The notes below the pieces were generated by a model. The model saw only the letters and a program-made list of their open reading frames with translations. It searched no databases and had not been told where the DNA came from. A stretch of 64,000 bases of DNA, from contig JAUYCY010000072.1 in NCBI GenBank assembly GCA_030692055.1, positions 1-64,000 of the forward strand, given 5' to 3'. This document shows positions 14,872 through 23,369 of the stretch, in pieces (positions within the stretch are counted from its first letter, which is position 1; every line of letters begins with the position of its first letter). This DNA is from Candidatus Omnitrophota bacterium (lineage in GTDB: Bacteria > Omnitrophota > Koll11 > Duberdicusellales > 4484-171). Made by a program: the position numbers and the translations under genes.

Positions 14872-15673
14872 ATTTTTCGGTTTAATGCTTTTGATTTTAC
14901 TTTTGTCAGTGACGGCGTGGGCAGTAGACGAAGAGAGCGCTGAGGGCTTAAAGATAATCGAGGCAGCTTCTGAGCCGGCAGTAACTCAACCTAATGCTCT
15001 GATCCAGCCGCAGTCAGATGTAGCTTCGGCCGATTCTGACTCCAATAAGATGTATTTAGACCCGGTGCGCTATACCTTAGGCCCGGAGGATATAGTGCAG
15101 ATAGATGTAATGCGCCATCCGGAATTTAGCGGCGTTTATCCGGTAAATTTGGAAGGCAAAATCCAGTATAAATTTGTAGGAGATATCGACGTCAGCGGCC
15201 TGAATAAAAAACAACTGGAAGAGAAGGTTACCAAAATTATCTCCAACTACGTAATCAGTCCGGAAGTAAACATAACCATAGTGGAATACAAGAGCAAGGT
15301 TATTTATGTGTTGGGAGAAGTCGGCCAGCCGGGAAGGTATTATATGAGAGTAGATAGTGTGCCGGTAAGAGAAGCGGTGGTTAACGCAGGGCTTCCTACA
15401 TACGCCGCAGCAATGCGTAGATGCCGCCTGATAACTCCTGATAATAACGGAAAGGTTAAGACCCGCTCAGTTGATTTGTATTCTGTTCTTTACGGCGGCG
15501 ACCTTAATAAAAATATCGCTATGCATCCCGGAGACGTATTGTATGTTCCGGCAACAGTAATGGCTAAGATAATTAGGGTGATAAACCCCGTTACCTCTGT
15601 GGTTGGTATGTCAGCCTCTGGCCCGGAAGATGTTTCAAGAGCCAAATCTGCCGCCACAACCTTGGCTAAATAA
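14855..15673 (+). CDS. Polysaccharide export protein, Wza-like (poly-export and SLBB domains)
   Basis: The 272-residue product has a signal peptide ending AWA (about residue 22), a poly-export domain (YTLGPEDIVQIDVMRHPEF, about 70-150) and an SLBB domain (VYVLGEVGQPGRYYM, from about 153). It forms the periplasmic/outer-membrane exit channel for exopolysaccharide. No lipobox Cys follows the signal peptide, unlike E. coli Wza. The start at 14855 is chosen because GAGGAGG lies 6 bases upstream and the signal peptide begins there. Confidence 0.9.
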   Translation: MERIVRFFGLMLLILLLSVTAWAVDEESAEGLKIIEAASEPAVTQPNALIQPQSDVASADSDSNKMYLDPVRYTLGPEDIVQIDVMRHPEFSGVYPVNLEGKIQYKFVGDIDVSGLNKKQLEEKVTKIISNYVISPEVNITIVEYKSKVIYVLGEVGQPGRYYMRVDSVPVREAVVNAGLPTYAAAMRRCRLITPDNNGKVKTRSVDLYSVLYGGDLNKNIAMHPGDVLYVPATVMAKIIRVINPVTSVVGMSASGPEDVSRAKSAATTLAK

Positions 15674-15685
15674 GGAGAATTTAAG

Positions 15686-16999
15686 ATGGAGAATCAGGAA
15701 TTTACCAGATTACGCAATCCGGTTGAATACCTAAAAGTTTTTTTCCGTAGGAAATGGCTGTTTATCACACCGCTATTCTTAGGATTAGTTATTGGCATAA
15801 TCGCCTGTTTTGTATTGCCGCCGAAGTATGAATCTGCCACAGTAATTCTCGTTGAGGAGGAAAAGATTATTAACCCTTTAATTCAGGGGTTAGCTATTTC
15901 TACCTCAGTTGCCGACAGAATGCGCACTTTGAAAGAGCAGATTATGGGATGGAACAGCTTGGTTTCATTGACCAAAAAGCTGAATTTAGCCAAAGACGTC
16001 AAAAGCCAGTGGGAATTTGAGCAGCTTATCCTGGGGCTAAGAAGAAATATTAATGTCCAGATGCGCGTCCCCAATTTGATTAAAATATTTTATTATGGAA
16101 GCAACCCCGCAGAGACTCAGTTGATAACCAAGACGCTCACCGATAATTTGGTTGAAGAAAACATGCGTTCTCAGACTAAAGAAACCGATGTAGCGATTGA
16201 GTTTATTACAGAGCAGCTTGAATTATACAAAAGAAAGATTAAAGAATCTGAGCTTGCAGATTTACAAGACCAGCTTAAAAAATTATTGGTTGATTCTACG
16301 GAGCAGCACCCCTTAGTCAGGGAAATAAGGCAAAAAATAGACATTGTCAAAAAGGAATTAGAAAGCGGAGATTATAAAGTTGCCGCCACGCCAATTTCTA
16401 CAGAGAATCCCACCTATAAGGCCTTAAAGCAGGAGTTAGACAAGCTTACCAATAAGGATCTTGCTGTTGCGGCAGGCTCTAATGCTTATGCTGCTAACGC
16501 CAATGAACCCAATGACCCTAATGCTTCCATATATAAGTTAATGCTGATGGATAAATTAGATTCTGCTCAGGCCCGCGATAAGAATGTCAACGAAATGATT
16601 TACAATATGTTACTGCAAAAATTAGAGACCGCTAAGATTACCCAGCGCTTGGAGGTTTCCAAGCAGGGCACTCGTTATACAATAATCGACCCACCCAGGC
16701 TTCCCTTAAGACCGATAAGCCCCAATAAGGTAGTGGTAATGTTGGTAGGGTTAGTTATGGGCGGTTTCGGCGGAGCTGGGCTGGTTTTAGGCAGGGAATT
16801 TATGGATCATTCCTTCCTGGATATTGAAGACGCCAAGGAAAACCTGGATTTACCTATATTAGGGGCAATCTCGCGCCTTACTACTCAGGAAGAAATAGAT
16901 AAGGAGAAATATCTAAAGAGAAAATGGGTTACCATCGTTGCGGTTTCTTCAGTCGTGCTTATTTTCATCGTTATGCTAACTTCCTTTTTTAAAAGGTAG
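15686..16999 (+). CDS. Chain-length determinant (Wzz/GNVR-type) inner-membrane protein
   Basis: The 437-residue protein has an N-terminal Wzz domain with a membrane helix (about 25-47), a long periplasmic coiled-coil region (about 170-340), and a second helix (about 348-370) after the PxxP-like RLPLRPISPNK. A short cytoplasmic stretch (LDIEDAKENLDLPILGAI) is of the type that normally links to a tyrosine kinase. A third helix (about 413-434) ends the protein. The kinase is separate (18023). It controls polymer length and pairs with Wza and the kinase. Confidence 0.85.
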   Translation: MENQEFTRLRNPVEYLKVFFRRKWLFITPLFLGLVIGIIACFVLPPKYESATVILVEEEKIINPLIQGLAISTSVADRMRTLKEQIMGWNSLVSLTKKLNLAKDVKSQWEFEQLILGLRRNINVQMRVPNLIKIFYYGSNPAETQLITKTLTDNLVEENMRSQTKETDVAIEFITEQLELYKRKIKESELADLQDQLKKLLVDSTEQHPLVREIRQKIDIVKKELESGDYKVAATPISTENPTYKALKQELDKLTNKDLAVAAGSNAYAANANEPNDPNASIYKLMLMDKLDSAQARDKNVNEMIYNMLLQKLETAKITQRLEVSKQGTRYTIIDPPRLPLRPISPNKVVVMLVGLVMGGFGGAGLVLGREFMDHSFLDIEDAKENLDLPILGAISRLTTQEEIDKEKYLKRKWVTIVAVSSVVLIFIVMLTSFFKR

Positions 17000-17005
17000 G
17001 TAGAT

Positions 17006-18010
17006 ATGTATGAAAAATTCTACGAATTCACCGAAAAACCCTTCAACACCACCCCTGATTCAAAATTCTTTTTCCCCAGTCCAAAGCATACCGAGGCCCT
17101 AAACAGTCTCATTTACGCTATCAATGAAAGGAAAGGGTTTGTGGTGATAACCGGTGAGATTGGAGCGGGTAAAACTACGGTTTGCCGCACACTACTCAAT
17201 AAACTTGACCTCAATACCAGGGTTGCCATAATTACCAATACCCATCTTACCTGTAAAGAACTCATTGCCGAAATTCTTGAAGAATTAGAGGTAGATTACA
17301 AACCTGGGACAAAACAGAAATTACTATCGCAGCTTAACAGTTACCTGATAAAACAACTTGCACAGGATATAAATATGGTTCTAATCATTGATGAAGCTCA
17401 AAATTTGACCTCTAAGGTATTAGAAGAGGTAAGAATGCTTTCTAACTTAGAAACTGAAAAGGAGAAACTGATTCAGATAATACTTGTCGGTCAGCCACAA
17501 CTTAGAGTGAAACTGGAAAATGTAAAGTTGGAACAATTCAAGCAGAGAATCTCAGTCTACTATCACATAAACCCATTAACTAAAAACGAAACCGAGGAAT
17601 ATATTTTCCATAGGTTAAAACTAGTTAGCTCTAACGGTTTTTATATATTTAGCCCCAAAGCTATAGATTTGATATACGAGCATTCGCGCGGTATTCCCAG
17701 ATTAATTAATCTTATCTGTGACAGCGCGCTTCTTTCAGGGTTCATTTATAACACCAAAAAGTTAACCGAACATATTATTAATGAAGTAGTTAAAGAACGG
17801 GATTTTTATCATTTAGATGAAGAGGATAATCAAGGAACATCCTCAAAGGATACCACAATTAAGATTTATTGTTGCCCGGATTGCCAACAATATAACAACT
17901 GTGAACTAAAATGGGTAAGAGGCAAAAAGGGTGAGGAGCAAATTTGTTGTAAGAATTGCGTGGATTATCAACGTTGTGTGGATAATGTCAAAAAGATTAA
18001 ACTTAATTAA
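17006..18010 (+). CDS. ExeA/GspA-like AAA ATPase of the EPS locus, with a Cys-rich tail
   Basis: Residues 1-270 are an ExeA-type AAA ATPase as found beside exosortase (XrtA-associated ATPase): FTEKPFNTTPDSKFFF at the start, Walker A GEIGAGKTT and Walker B MVLIIDEAQNL. The last 50 residues carry eight Cys (CCPDCQQYNNC, CCKNCVDYQRC), likely one or two zinc sites, which standard XrtA-ATPases lack as far as I know. It is predicted to act at the inner membrane with Wzz/Wza. It starts 6 bases after wzz. Confidence 0.85.
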   Translation: MYEKFYEFTEKPFNTTPDSKFFFPSPKHTEALNSLIYAINERKGFVVITGEIGAGKTTVCRTLLNKLDLNTRVAIITNTHLTCKELIAEILEELEVDYKPGTKQKLLSQLNSYLIKQLAQDINMVLIIDEAQNLTSKVLEEVRMLSNLETEKEKLIQIILVGQPQLRVKLENVKLEQFKQRISVYYHINPLTKNETEEYIFHRLKLVSSNGFYIFSPKAIDLIYEHSRGIPRLINLICDSALLSGFIYNTKKLTEHIINEVVKERDFYHLDEEDNQGTSSKDTTIKIYCCPDCQQYNNCELKWVRGKKGEEQICCKNCVDYQRCVDNVKKIKLN

Positions 18011-18022
18011 CAAGGAGACAAA

Positions 18023-18811
18023 ATGGGAAAACTAACAGAAGCACTAAGAAAAGCAGCAGAGGAAAGACTTGCCAGGATACAAAAACTTGATCAAAAGCCA
18101 GACGTAAAGTATCAATTCATTGCCAAAAAGACAGTGGATTCCAAGATTGACCCGAGAATCGTTTCTTTCTATGACCCAAAATCGCCAGTCGCAGAACAAT
18201 ACCGTATCTTACGCACTAATCTTCAGGCCATAAGCTCAAAAAGTCCCATAAAAGCAATTACGATTACTAGTTCAATCCACGGAGAGGGCAAGACCATTAC
18301 TGCTATAAATCTGGCAATTTCTATGGCTCAAGATTTAAGTAAAAAGAATATTCTACTGGTGGATGCGGATTTACGGCGCGCCCGGATTAGCAAATACTTA
18401 GGGTTCAATTCCGAGTTAGGCTTGGCGGATTTAATCGCTAATGGCGCAAATATAGACGAAGCACTTTTTAATATAGGTATAGATAATCTTACCATTTTAC
18501 CTACCGGTAAGATTCCTCATAATCCTGCCGAGCTTTTGGGTTCAATGAAGATGAAAAATCTGATTACGCTGCTTAAGTCTAAATATGATTATATTATCTT
18601 TGATACGCCGCCGGTTATTCCCGTAACTGATGCCGGCTTGGTAGGCGCTCAGACCGATGGCGTGATTATGGTAGTTCAGGCAGAGCGGACCCAGAAGGGC
18701 GTAGTTGAGCATGGCGAAGGCCTGCTCAAGCAAGCTCAGGCCAAGCTTCTGGGTTATATCCTGACTAATATTCAGTACCACATCCCCGCGTATATTTACA
18801 GATATTTATAA
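18023..18811 (+). CDS. BY-kinase (CpsD/CapB-type tyrosine kinase)
   Basis: The 262-residue protein has Walker A SIHGEGKT, Walker A' LLVDADLRR and Walker B FDTPP, as in cytoplasmic BY-kinases that phosphorylate Tyr residues and control polymer assembly. The C-terminus is short but has four Tyr in the last eleven residues, possible autophosphorylation sites. AAGGAGA precedes the ATG. It functions with the Wzz protein at 15686. Confidence 0.88.
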   Translation: MGKLTEALRKAAEERLARIQKLDQKPDVKYQFIAKKTVDSKIDPRIVSFYDPKSPVAEQYRILRTNLQAISSKSPIKAITITSSIHGEGKTITAINLAISMAQDLSKKNILLVDADLRRARISKYLGFNSELGLADLIANGANIDEALFNIGIDNLTILPTGKIPHNPAELLGSMKMKNLITLLKSKYDYIIFDTPPVIPVTDAGLVGAQTDGVIMVVQAERTQKGVVEHGEGLLKQAQAKLLGYILTNIQYHIPAYIYRYL

Positions 18812-18831
18812 TGCCAACCAAAGGAGGCGAG

Positions 18832-19857
18832 ATGCGTTATTTGGTAACCGGCGGCGCCGGATTTATCGGTTCGCATATTGTAGAAAGATTACTCAAAGAA
18901 GGACACTTTGTCCGCGTTCTGGATAATTTCTCCAGCGGCAAAGAGGAAAACCTTGATTTTACCAAACACCTAACACCCAACACCTATGACCTAATAAAAG
19001 GCGACATCCGCGACAAAGCCACTTGTAACAAGGCTTGCGAAAGTATTGATTACGTTCTGCATCAGGCAGCGTTAAGAAGCGTTCCTAAATCTATGAATGA
19101 CCCCCAAAGTTACAATGATGTCAATATCAACGGCACAGTTTTTATGCTTCAGGCAGCAGCCAAAAACAAGGTTAAGCGTTTTGTGTTTGCTTCTTCAAGT
19201 TCGGTTTACGGAGACATAGATACCTTTCCCGAAAAAGAAGATTTTTTACCCCAGCCCATTTCGCCTTATGCCCTGACTAAATTAGCCGGCGAGCACTATT
19301 GCCATATATTTTCCGAACATTTTAATCTGGAAACCATGTGTCTGAGATATTTCAATGTTTTCGGACCCCGCCAAGCCTTGGATGATGAATACGCCGTGGT
19401 GGTCCCTAAGTTTATTCATTGTATTTTGCATGACGAGCAGCCGCCGATTTTCGGCACCGGCAAACAATCCCGCGACTTCACCTATATTGATAATGTTGTG
19501 GAAGCAAATATATTAGCCGCTACCCAGGGACTAGAAGGGTCTGCCCCTCCCGCAGGAGGCGGGACACCCGGCCTTCCGATAGGCCGGGGTGCGTCCGTAA
19601 GTGTCCCTAAGAAAGCAGCTCATATAGTTTTCAACGTCGCTAACGGTAAAGATAACACAGTATTAGAACTCGTTTATGCCTTAAACAAGATCATCGGCAA
19701 AAACATCAAGCCCACATTTTTACCCGTTCGTCCCGGAGACGTTTTCCGTACACTGGCAGATATATCTAAGATTAAATCAAAACTAGGCTTTAAACCGAAA
19801 GTAGACTTCGAAGAAGGGCTAAAGAGAACAGTTACTTGGTTTCAATCTACGAGCTAA
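18832..19857 (+). CDS. NAD-dependent epimerase/dehydratase, UDP-glucose 4-epimerase-like, with an in-frame insert
   Basis: The 341-residue SDR enzyme has the NAD motif GGAGFIGSH, SSSSVYG and the catalytic YALTK. It supplies a nucleotide sugar for EPS. The start at 18832 has AAAGGAGGCGAG ahead; an upstream ATG (18811) overlaps the kinase stop. Residues about 232-262 (Gly/Pro/Ser-rich) do not fit the family and are encoded by a palindromic insert (19527-19607), yet the frame stays open. The last codons lie in a heptamer array. Whether the enzyme remains active is unclear. Confidence 0.85.
   Translation: MRYLVTGGAGFIGSHIVERLLKEGHFVRVLDNFSSGKEENLDFTKHLTPNTYDLIKGDIRDKATCNKACESIDYVLHQAALRSVPKSMNDPQSYNDVNINGTVFMLQAAAKNKVKRFVFASSSSVYGDIDTFPEKEDFLPQPISPYALTKLAGEHYCHIFSEHFNLETMCLRYFNVFGPRQALDDEYAVVVPKFIHCILHDEQPPIFGTGKQSRDFTYIDNVVEANILAATQGLEGSAPPAGGGTPGLPIGRGASVSVPKKAAHIVFNVANGKDNTVLELVYALNKIIGKNIKPTFLPVRPGDVFRTLADISKIKSKLGFKPKVDFEEGLKRTVTWFQSTS
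19527..19607. repeat. Palindromic repeat-like insert inside the epimerase gene
   Basis: The stretch begins GGGACT and ends GTGTCCC and holds two strong hairpins: CCCGCAGGAGGCGGG, and ACCCGGCC/GGCCGGGGT around TTCCGATA. It is much GC-richer than its surroundings and interrupts a conserved fold, so it is probably an inserted REP-like element. Confidence 0.6.
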
Positions 19858-19874
19858 GAGCTACGAGCTATGAG
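19847..19874. repeat. Array of four CTAYGAG heptamers
   Basis: CTACGAG, CTAAGAG, CTACGAG and CTATGAG run without gaps for 28 bases and include the stop codon of the epimerase gene. A similar four-unit array (21675-21702) lies on the other side of the AbiE module. Confidence 0.7.
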
Positions 19875-19897
19875 CTCAAATTGATAACAAATTAAGC

Positions 19898-19942
19898 TTG
19901 ACAAGTAATACTCTATGTATATAATACAGGATGTTATCCTGT
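19898..19942 (+). promoter_or_regulatory. AbiE promoter with a palindromic operator at +1
   Basis: TTGACA (19898-19903), a 16-base spacer and TATAAT (19920-19925) are followed directly by the perfect palindrome ACAGGAT-GTT-ATCCTGT (19926-19942). This suggests self-repression by the AbiEi antitoxin. Confidence 0.7.
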
Positions 19943-19979
19943 AAATATGTATTATAATATAATCAAAAGGAGATTTCTG

Positions 19980-20810
19980 ATGGCGAGCAAACATGGTAAT
20001 ACTAAAACATTAGGCCCGGTTAGCTCTTTTCTTATCGCCGAGCTTAAAAAATCAGGCAAGAACATTTTCGGGATAAAAGAGGCGCAGTCTATACTGAAAA
20101 AGAATGAAAATGCTGCTGCGGATTTATTAAGCGAATTAGTAAAGAGAGAGATTCTTTTGCGGCTGAAATCAGGGCTGTTTTTGATCATCCCGCTGGAGGC
20201 CGGAAGCAATTATTTGGAGAACAGGTATATAGTGGCACGGGAACTTATAGCTGCAAAAGATTATTATATTTCGCATTACAGCGCGATGGCGCTGCACGGT
20301 ATGACTACCCAGCCGGTCCTGAAGGTTTTTACTACTGCGGCCAAACGGGAGAAAAACAGGTTAATTTCAGGGTTGGAGTTTATTTTTATTTACTCCCAGC
20401 CGAAGAATCTATTCGGAATAGAAGATAAGTGGATTACCAAACAAGAAAAGATAAGAATAAGCGATTTAGAGAAAACAATCATTGATGCCTTGGTCAGGCC
20501 GGAGCTCTGCGGAGGCGTTGCGGAAATTGCCAAAGGGATATGGTTGATAAAAGACAGGATAAATTTCCCGCGGCTGATTACTTACTGCAAAAAAATCAAG
20601 GTAAAAGCGGTTGCCAAAAGGCTGGGTTTTATCCTGCAGGAGTTAAATTTAGGTGATGGCACAGCGCTAAAATTACAGGATTACGTAAAAAGAAGCCTTT
20701 CCTATGTATTGTTGGATCCCGTCTTAAAGAAACAGGGCAAATATCTTAAACAATGGCGCCTGCGTATAAACTTTAACCCGGAAGAATTAAAATCCATTAT
20801 TTGGGCTTAG
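19980..20810 (+). CDS. abiEi-like: AbiEi-family antitoxin (type IV toxin-antitoxin)
   Basis: The 276-residue protein has an N-terminal winged helix (KTLGPVSSFLIAEL to IPLEAG) and the C-terminal region of AbiEi antitoxins (YISHYSAMALHG, ISDLEKTIIDAL). It represses its own operon and neutralises the toxin at 20816. The start at 19980 has AAAAGGAG ahead; the upstream ATG at 19947 has none. It is related to the protein at 53584, which shares the KTLGP opening. The module has its own promoter inside the EPS locus, consistent with insertion. Confidence 0.82.
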   Translation: MASKHGNTKTLGPVSSFLIAELKKSGKNIFGIKEAQSILKKNENAAADLLSELVKREILLRLKSGLFLIIPLEAGSNYLENRYIVARELIAAKDYYISHYSAMALHGMTTQPVLKVFTTAAKREKNRLISGLEFIFIYSQPKNLFGIEDKWITKQEKIRISDLEKTIIDALVRPELCGGVAEIAKGIWLIKDRINFPRLITYCKKIKVKAVAKRLGFILQELNLGDGTALKLQDYVKRSLSYVLLDPVLKKQGKYLKQWRLRINFNPEELKSIIWA

Positions 20811-20815
20811 CATAA

Positions 20816-21613
20816 ATGATACGTTTAGGAGAAATAGAAAGACTCTCTGCTAAATTCGGTGTTCCTGCGGAGGTAATTGAAAAAGACTATTGTATCAACT
20901 GGCTGCTTATTGCCCTGTCTTCTTTAAAAGAGAAGTCAGGCTTGGTTTTTTACGGCGGCACGGCAATAAAGATGGCTTATTTCCCGGTTTACAGGTTTAG
21001 CGAAGATATAGATTTTATAAGCCCGCGCAGTTTTGAAACCGGCGCAATTTTAAGCCTTATGGAACAGCTTTACGGCATTACAAAGGAAAAGGCAAACATC
21101 ATTTTCTCCACCGATACCAAAACAGTCGAAAAACGGGACGCCAGACTGCAGTTTCTTATCTCTTATGATGGCTTTCCCGAGTTGAGTTTTAATAAAAGGA
21201 TTAAGCTGGATTTCACCTTTGACGTAACGCCTGTTCAAGATCCGGTATTGAAAAAAGTGTCTTGCAGCTACAGTGATATGGAGAATATATCCGCCAAGCT
21301 GCCTGTTTATACCCTTGAAGCGATAGCAACGGATAAAATCGGCACGCTATTAAGCACAACGCGCACAGAACCTCGGGATTTATACGACCTCTGGTTCCTG
21401 TTAAAAAGCGGCAGGCTGGATTTAAATAAAGTAAAAGCTAACTTTAAAATAAAATTCGGGTATATTTTAGACTGGCGGTTTGTTATTCCGGCGCTGCATA
21501 ATCTGATGTATAAGGAGCGCTGGGCGCACCGCCTTTTGCATCAGGTTGCGCGTCTGCCTGATTTTAATCTTGTCTTGGATGAAACAGAGCAGTATGTAAG
21601 AAAGTATTTTTAA
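20816..21613 (+). CDS. abiEii-like: AbiEii/AbiGii-family nucleotidyltransferase toxin
   Basis: The 265-residue protein has the nucleotidyltransferase core GGTAIKMAY and SEDIDF with a later Lys/Asp-rich segment (KLDFTF) and RDLYDLWFLL typical of AbiEii. AbiEii toxins transfer nucleotides to a cellular target and stop growth or phage. It starts 5 bases after abiEi and belongs to the same operon. Confidence 0.85.
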   Translation: MIRLGEIERLSAKFGVPAEVIEKDYCINWLLIALSSLKEKSGLVFYGGTAIKMAYFPVYRFSEDIDFISPRSFETGAILSLMEQLYGITKEKANIIFSTDTKTVEKRDARLQFLISYDGFPELSFNKRIKLDFTFDVTPVQDPVLKKVSCSYSDMENISAKLPVYTLEAIATDKIGTLLSTTRTEPRDLYDLWFLLKSGRLDLNKVKANFKIKFGYILDWRFVIPALHNLMYKERWAHRLLHQVARLPDFNLVLDETEQYVRKYF

Positions 21614-21641
21614 AAGCTCGGGGAAAATAAATAAGTAGTGT

Positions 21642-21702
21642 GTCCCCGGAATTACCGTCCCCGGAATTACCGAGCTACGGGCTACGAACTAAGAGCTAAG
21701 AA
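21642..21702. repeat. 15-base tandem repeat followed by an array of four heptamers
   Basis: GTCCCCGGAATTACC occurs twice in a row (21642-21656, 21657-21671). Then CTACGGG, CTACGAA, CTAAGAG and CTAAGAA (21675-21702) form a 28-base heptamer array like that at 19847. Confidence 0.7.
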
Positions 21703-21713
21703 AGACATACAAG

Positions 21714-22499
21714 ATGATGAGACTGGGATGCATAAGAGATAAGTTTGATGCCAGAGATTATTTGATGCGGGCGTATCTTCCCGTTGTAAAGCTTCCTAAA
21801 AAGGTTGACCATACCCAAAAGATGTCACCAGTCAGGGAACAGGGAGAAGAAGGGACCTGTGTGGGCTTTGCCGTTGCTTCGGGAATGAAGGAGTATCAGG
21901 AGTTTCTTGATTATGAAAAGTTGGTAGAGCTTTCCCCGCGCTTTCTTTATACCGAAGCTAGATTAATTGATGGAATGCCGGGATTAGAGGGGACGACTAT
22001 TCGGGCAAGTATGCAAGCGTTGAAAAAGAAAGGAGTCTGTCAGGAGAGATTCTGGCCATATTCTGTGCACCAGAAGGACAAACCCAAAGCAGGTGCTAAA
22101 GCCAATGCCAAAAAATTTCGTATCATTACCTATGCGCGCATACTTAATCTCAATGAGCTGCGGATGAATCTTTCCAGTATTGGGCCGGTGGTCTTGGGTA
22201 TTGAGGTCTTTAAGGGGATGTTTAAGACCAAGACAGGTATTGTTCCTCTGCCTAAGAAAAATGAGGCTAGCTTAGGCGGCCATGCGATATGCGCGGTAGG
22301 ATATACCGATGAAAAGAAACTGATTAAATTTAAAAACTCATGGTCCACCAAATGGGGTGAAAAGGGCTTTGGGTATCTACCCTATGGGTATATCCAGCGT
22401 TATATGATGGATGCCTGGTCTTCAGTTGATATTGAGGACCCAAATCCTTTAACCTTGGCGAGTGTAATAAGCTACAGAGAGAACCTTGACAACTCGTGA
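21714..22499 (+). CDS. Papain-like C1 cysteine peptidase
   Basis: The 261-residue protein has a complete C1A catalytic set: oxyanion Gln (VREQGEEGTC) with Cys49, GGHAICAVGY with His190, and KNSW with Asn208. There is no signal peptide or visible propeptide, so it may be cytoplasmic or exported in another way. An internal Lys/Ala-rich stretch (about residues 121-135) could be an exposed loop. Its place in the EPS locus, just after the AbiE module, is unusual. ATGATG leaves the exact start open, and no good ribosome binding site is seen. Confidence 0.85.
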   Translation: MMRLGCIRDKFDARDYLMRAYLPVVKLPKKVDHTQKMSPVREQGEEGTCVGFAVASGMKEYQEFLDYEKLVELSPRFLYTEARLIDGMPGLEGTTIRASMQALKKKGVCQERFWPYSVHQKDKPKAGAKANAKKFRIITYARILNLNELRMNLSSIGPVVLGIEVFKGMFKTKTGIVPLPKKNEASLGGHAICAVGYTDEKKLIKFKNSWSTKWGEKGFGYLPYGYIQRYMMDAWSSVDIEDPNPLTLASVISYRENLDNS

Positions 22500-22571
22500 A
22501 TTATCAATATCTAGGGAGTAAAGAACAGTGGATTGGTTTGGTAAAAAATCGCTAACTAGTAAGGGGATATT

Positions 22572-23348
22572 ATGTTAAAGAGGCTTATAAATTATCGTGA
22601 TCTTTTGTTTATGCTTACCTTCCGAGATATAAAAATTAGATACAAGCAGGCAGTAATGGGTTTTGTTTGGGCCATCTTTATGCCGATTATGGCAGTTCTG
22701 GCAGGGATATTGGTTAAAAAAGCAATTTCAGTTGTTTCAGGTAAGCCGATGGATTTTGCGGGCGTGATTACCATTTCAGTTAAAGTTCTGCCATGGACTT
22801 TTTTTATCAGCGCAACCAGATTTGCTGTCCAAAGCCTTGTAGGTAATAATAATCTGGTAACAAAAATTTACTTTCCAAAAGAAGTTCTACCGTTTTCATC
22901 TATATTGGCATGCCTTTTTGATTTTTTTATTGCAGCCAGTGCCCTGACTGTAATACTTATATTCGCGCACATTGGAGCAAGTATTTATCTTTTATGGCTC
23001 CCCATTCTTTTATTTTTTTTAGTTCTCTTTACTTCAGGTTTAGGTCTTTTGCTTTCGAGCGCAAATCTTTTTTTTAGAGATGTAAAGTATATTGTGGAAA
23101 TTATTCTTATGTTCGGAATATTTTTTACTCCTGTATTCTATGAAGCTAGCACCTTTGGAAAATGGAAAGCGTTGCTTTTACTTAACCCCGTAGGAAGTAA
23201 TTTAGAGGCAATTAATAAGGTAGTGGTTTTACATATGATGCCTGATATATTTTGGCTTTGCTATACCGGAATTTGGTCAATTTCAATATTTTTTGTTGGG
23301 TTAGCTATTTTTCGTAAAGCAGAACCTCTATTTGCCGAAAACATTTAA
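22572..23348 (+). CDS. ABC-2 type polysaccharide exporter permease (Wzm-like)
   Basis: The 258-residue protein has six predicted membrane helices. Its N-terminus (LTFRDIKIRYKQAVMGFVWAIFMPI) is typical of O-antigen/teichoic acid exporter permeases. It works with the ATPase at 23370 to move a lipid-linked glycan across the inner membrane. AAGGGG precedes the ATG. Confidence 0.9.
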   Translation: MLKRLINYRDLLFMLTFRDIKIRYKQAVMGFVWAIFMPIMAVLAGILVKKAISVVSGKPMDFAGVITISVKVLPWTFFISATRFAVQSLVGNNNLVTKIYFPKEVLPFSSILACLFDFFIAASALTVILIFAHIGASIYLLWLPILLFFLVLFTSGLGLLLSSANLFFRDVKYIVEIILMFGIFFTPVFYEASTFGKWKALLLLNPVGSNLEAINKVVVLHMMPDIFWLCYTGIWSISIFFVGLAIFRKAEPLFAENI

Positions 23349-23369
23349 ATTGTTTATAAGGAGTTAATA

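Noticed and set aside
19847..21702. Heptamer arrays as a CRISPR array
   Set aside because: There are no spacers between units, the units are only seven bases, and no cas genes are present.
22529..22577. A 16-codon GTG ORF (DWFGKKSLTSKG) before the Wzm gene as a leader peptide
   Set aside because: It is too short to judge, with no attenuator structure or codon bias.
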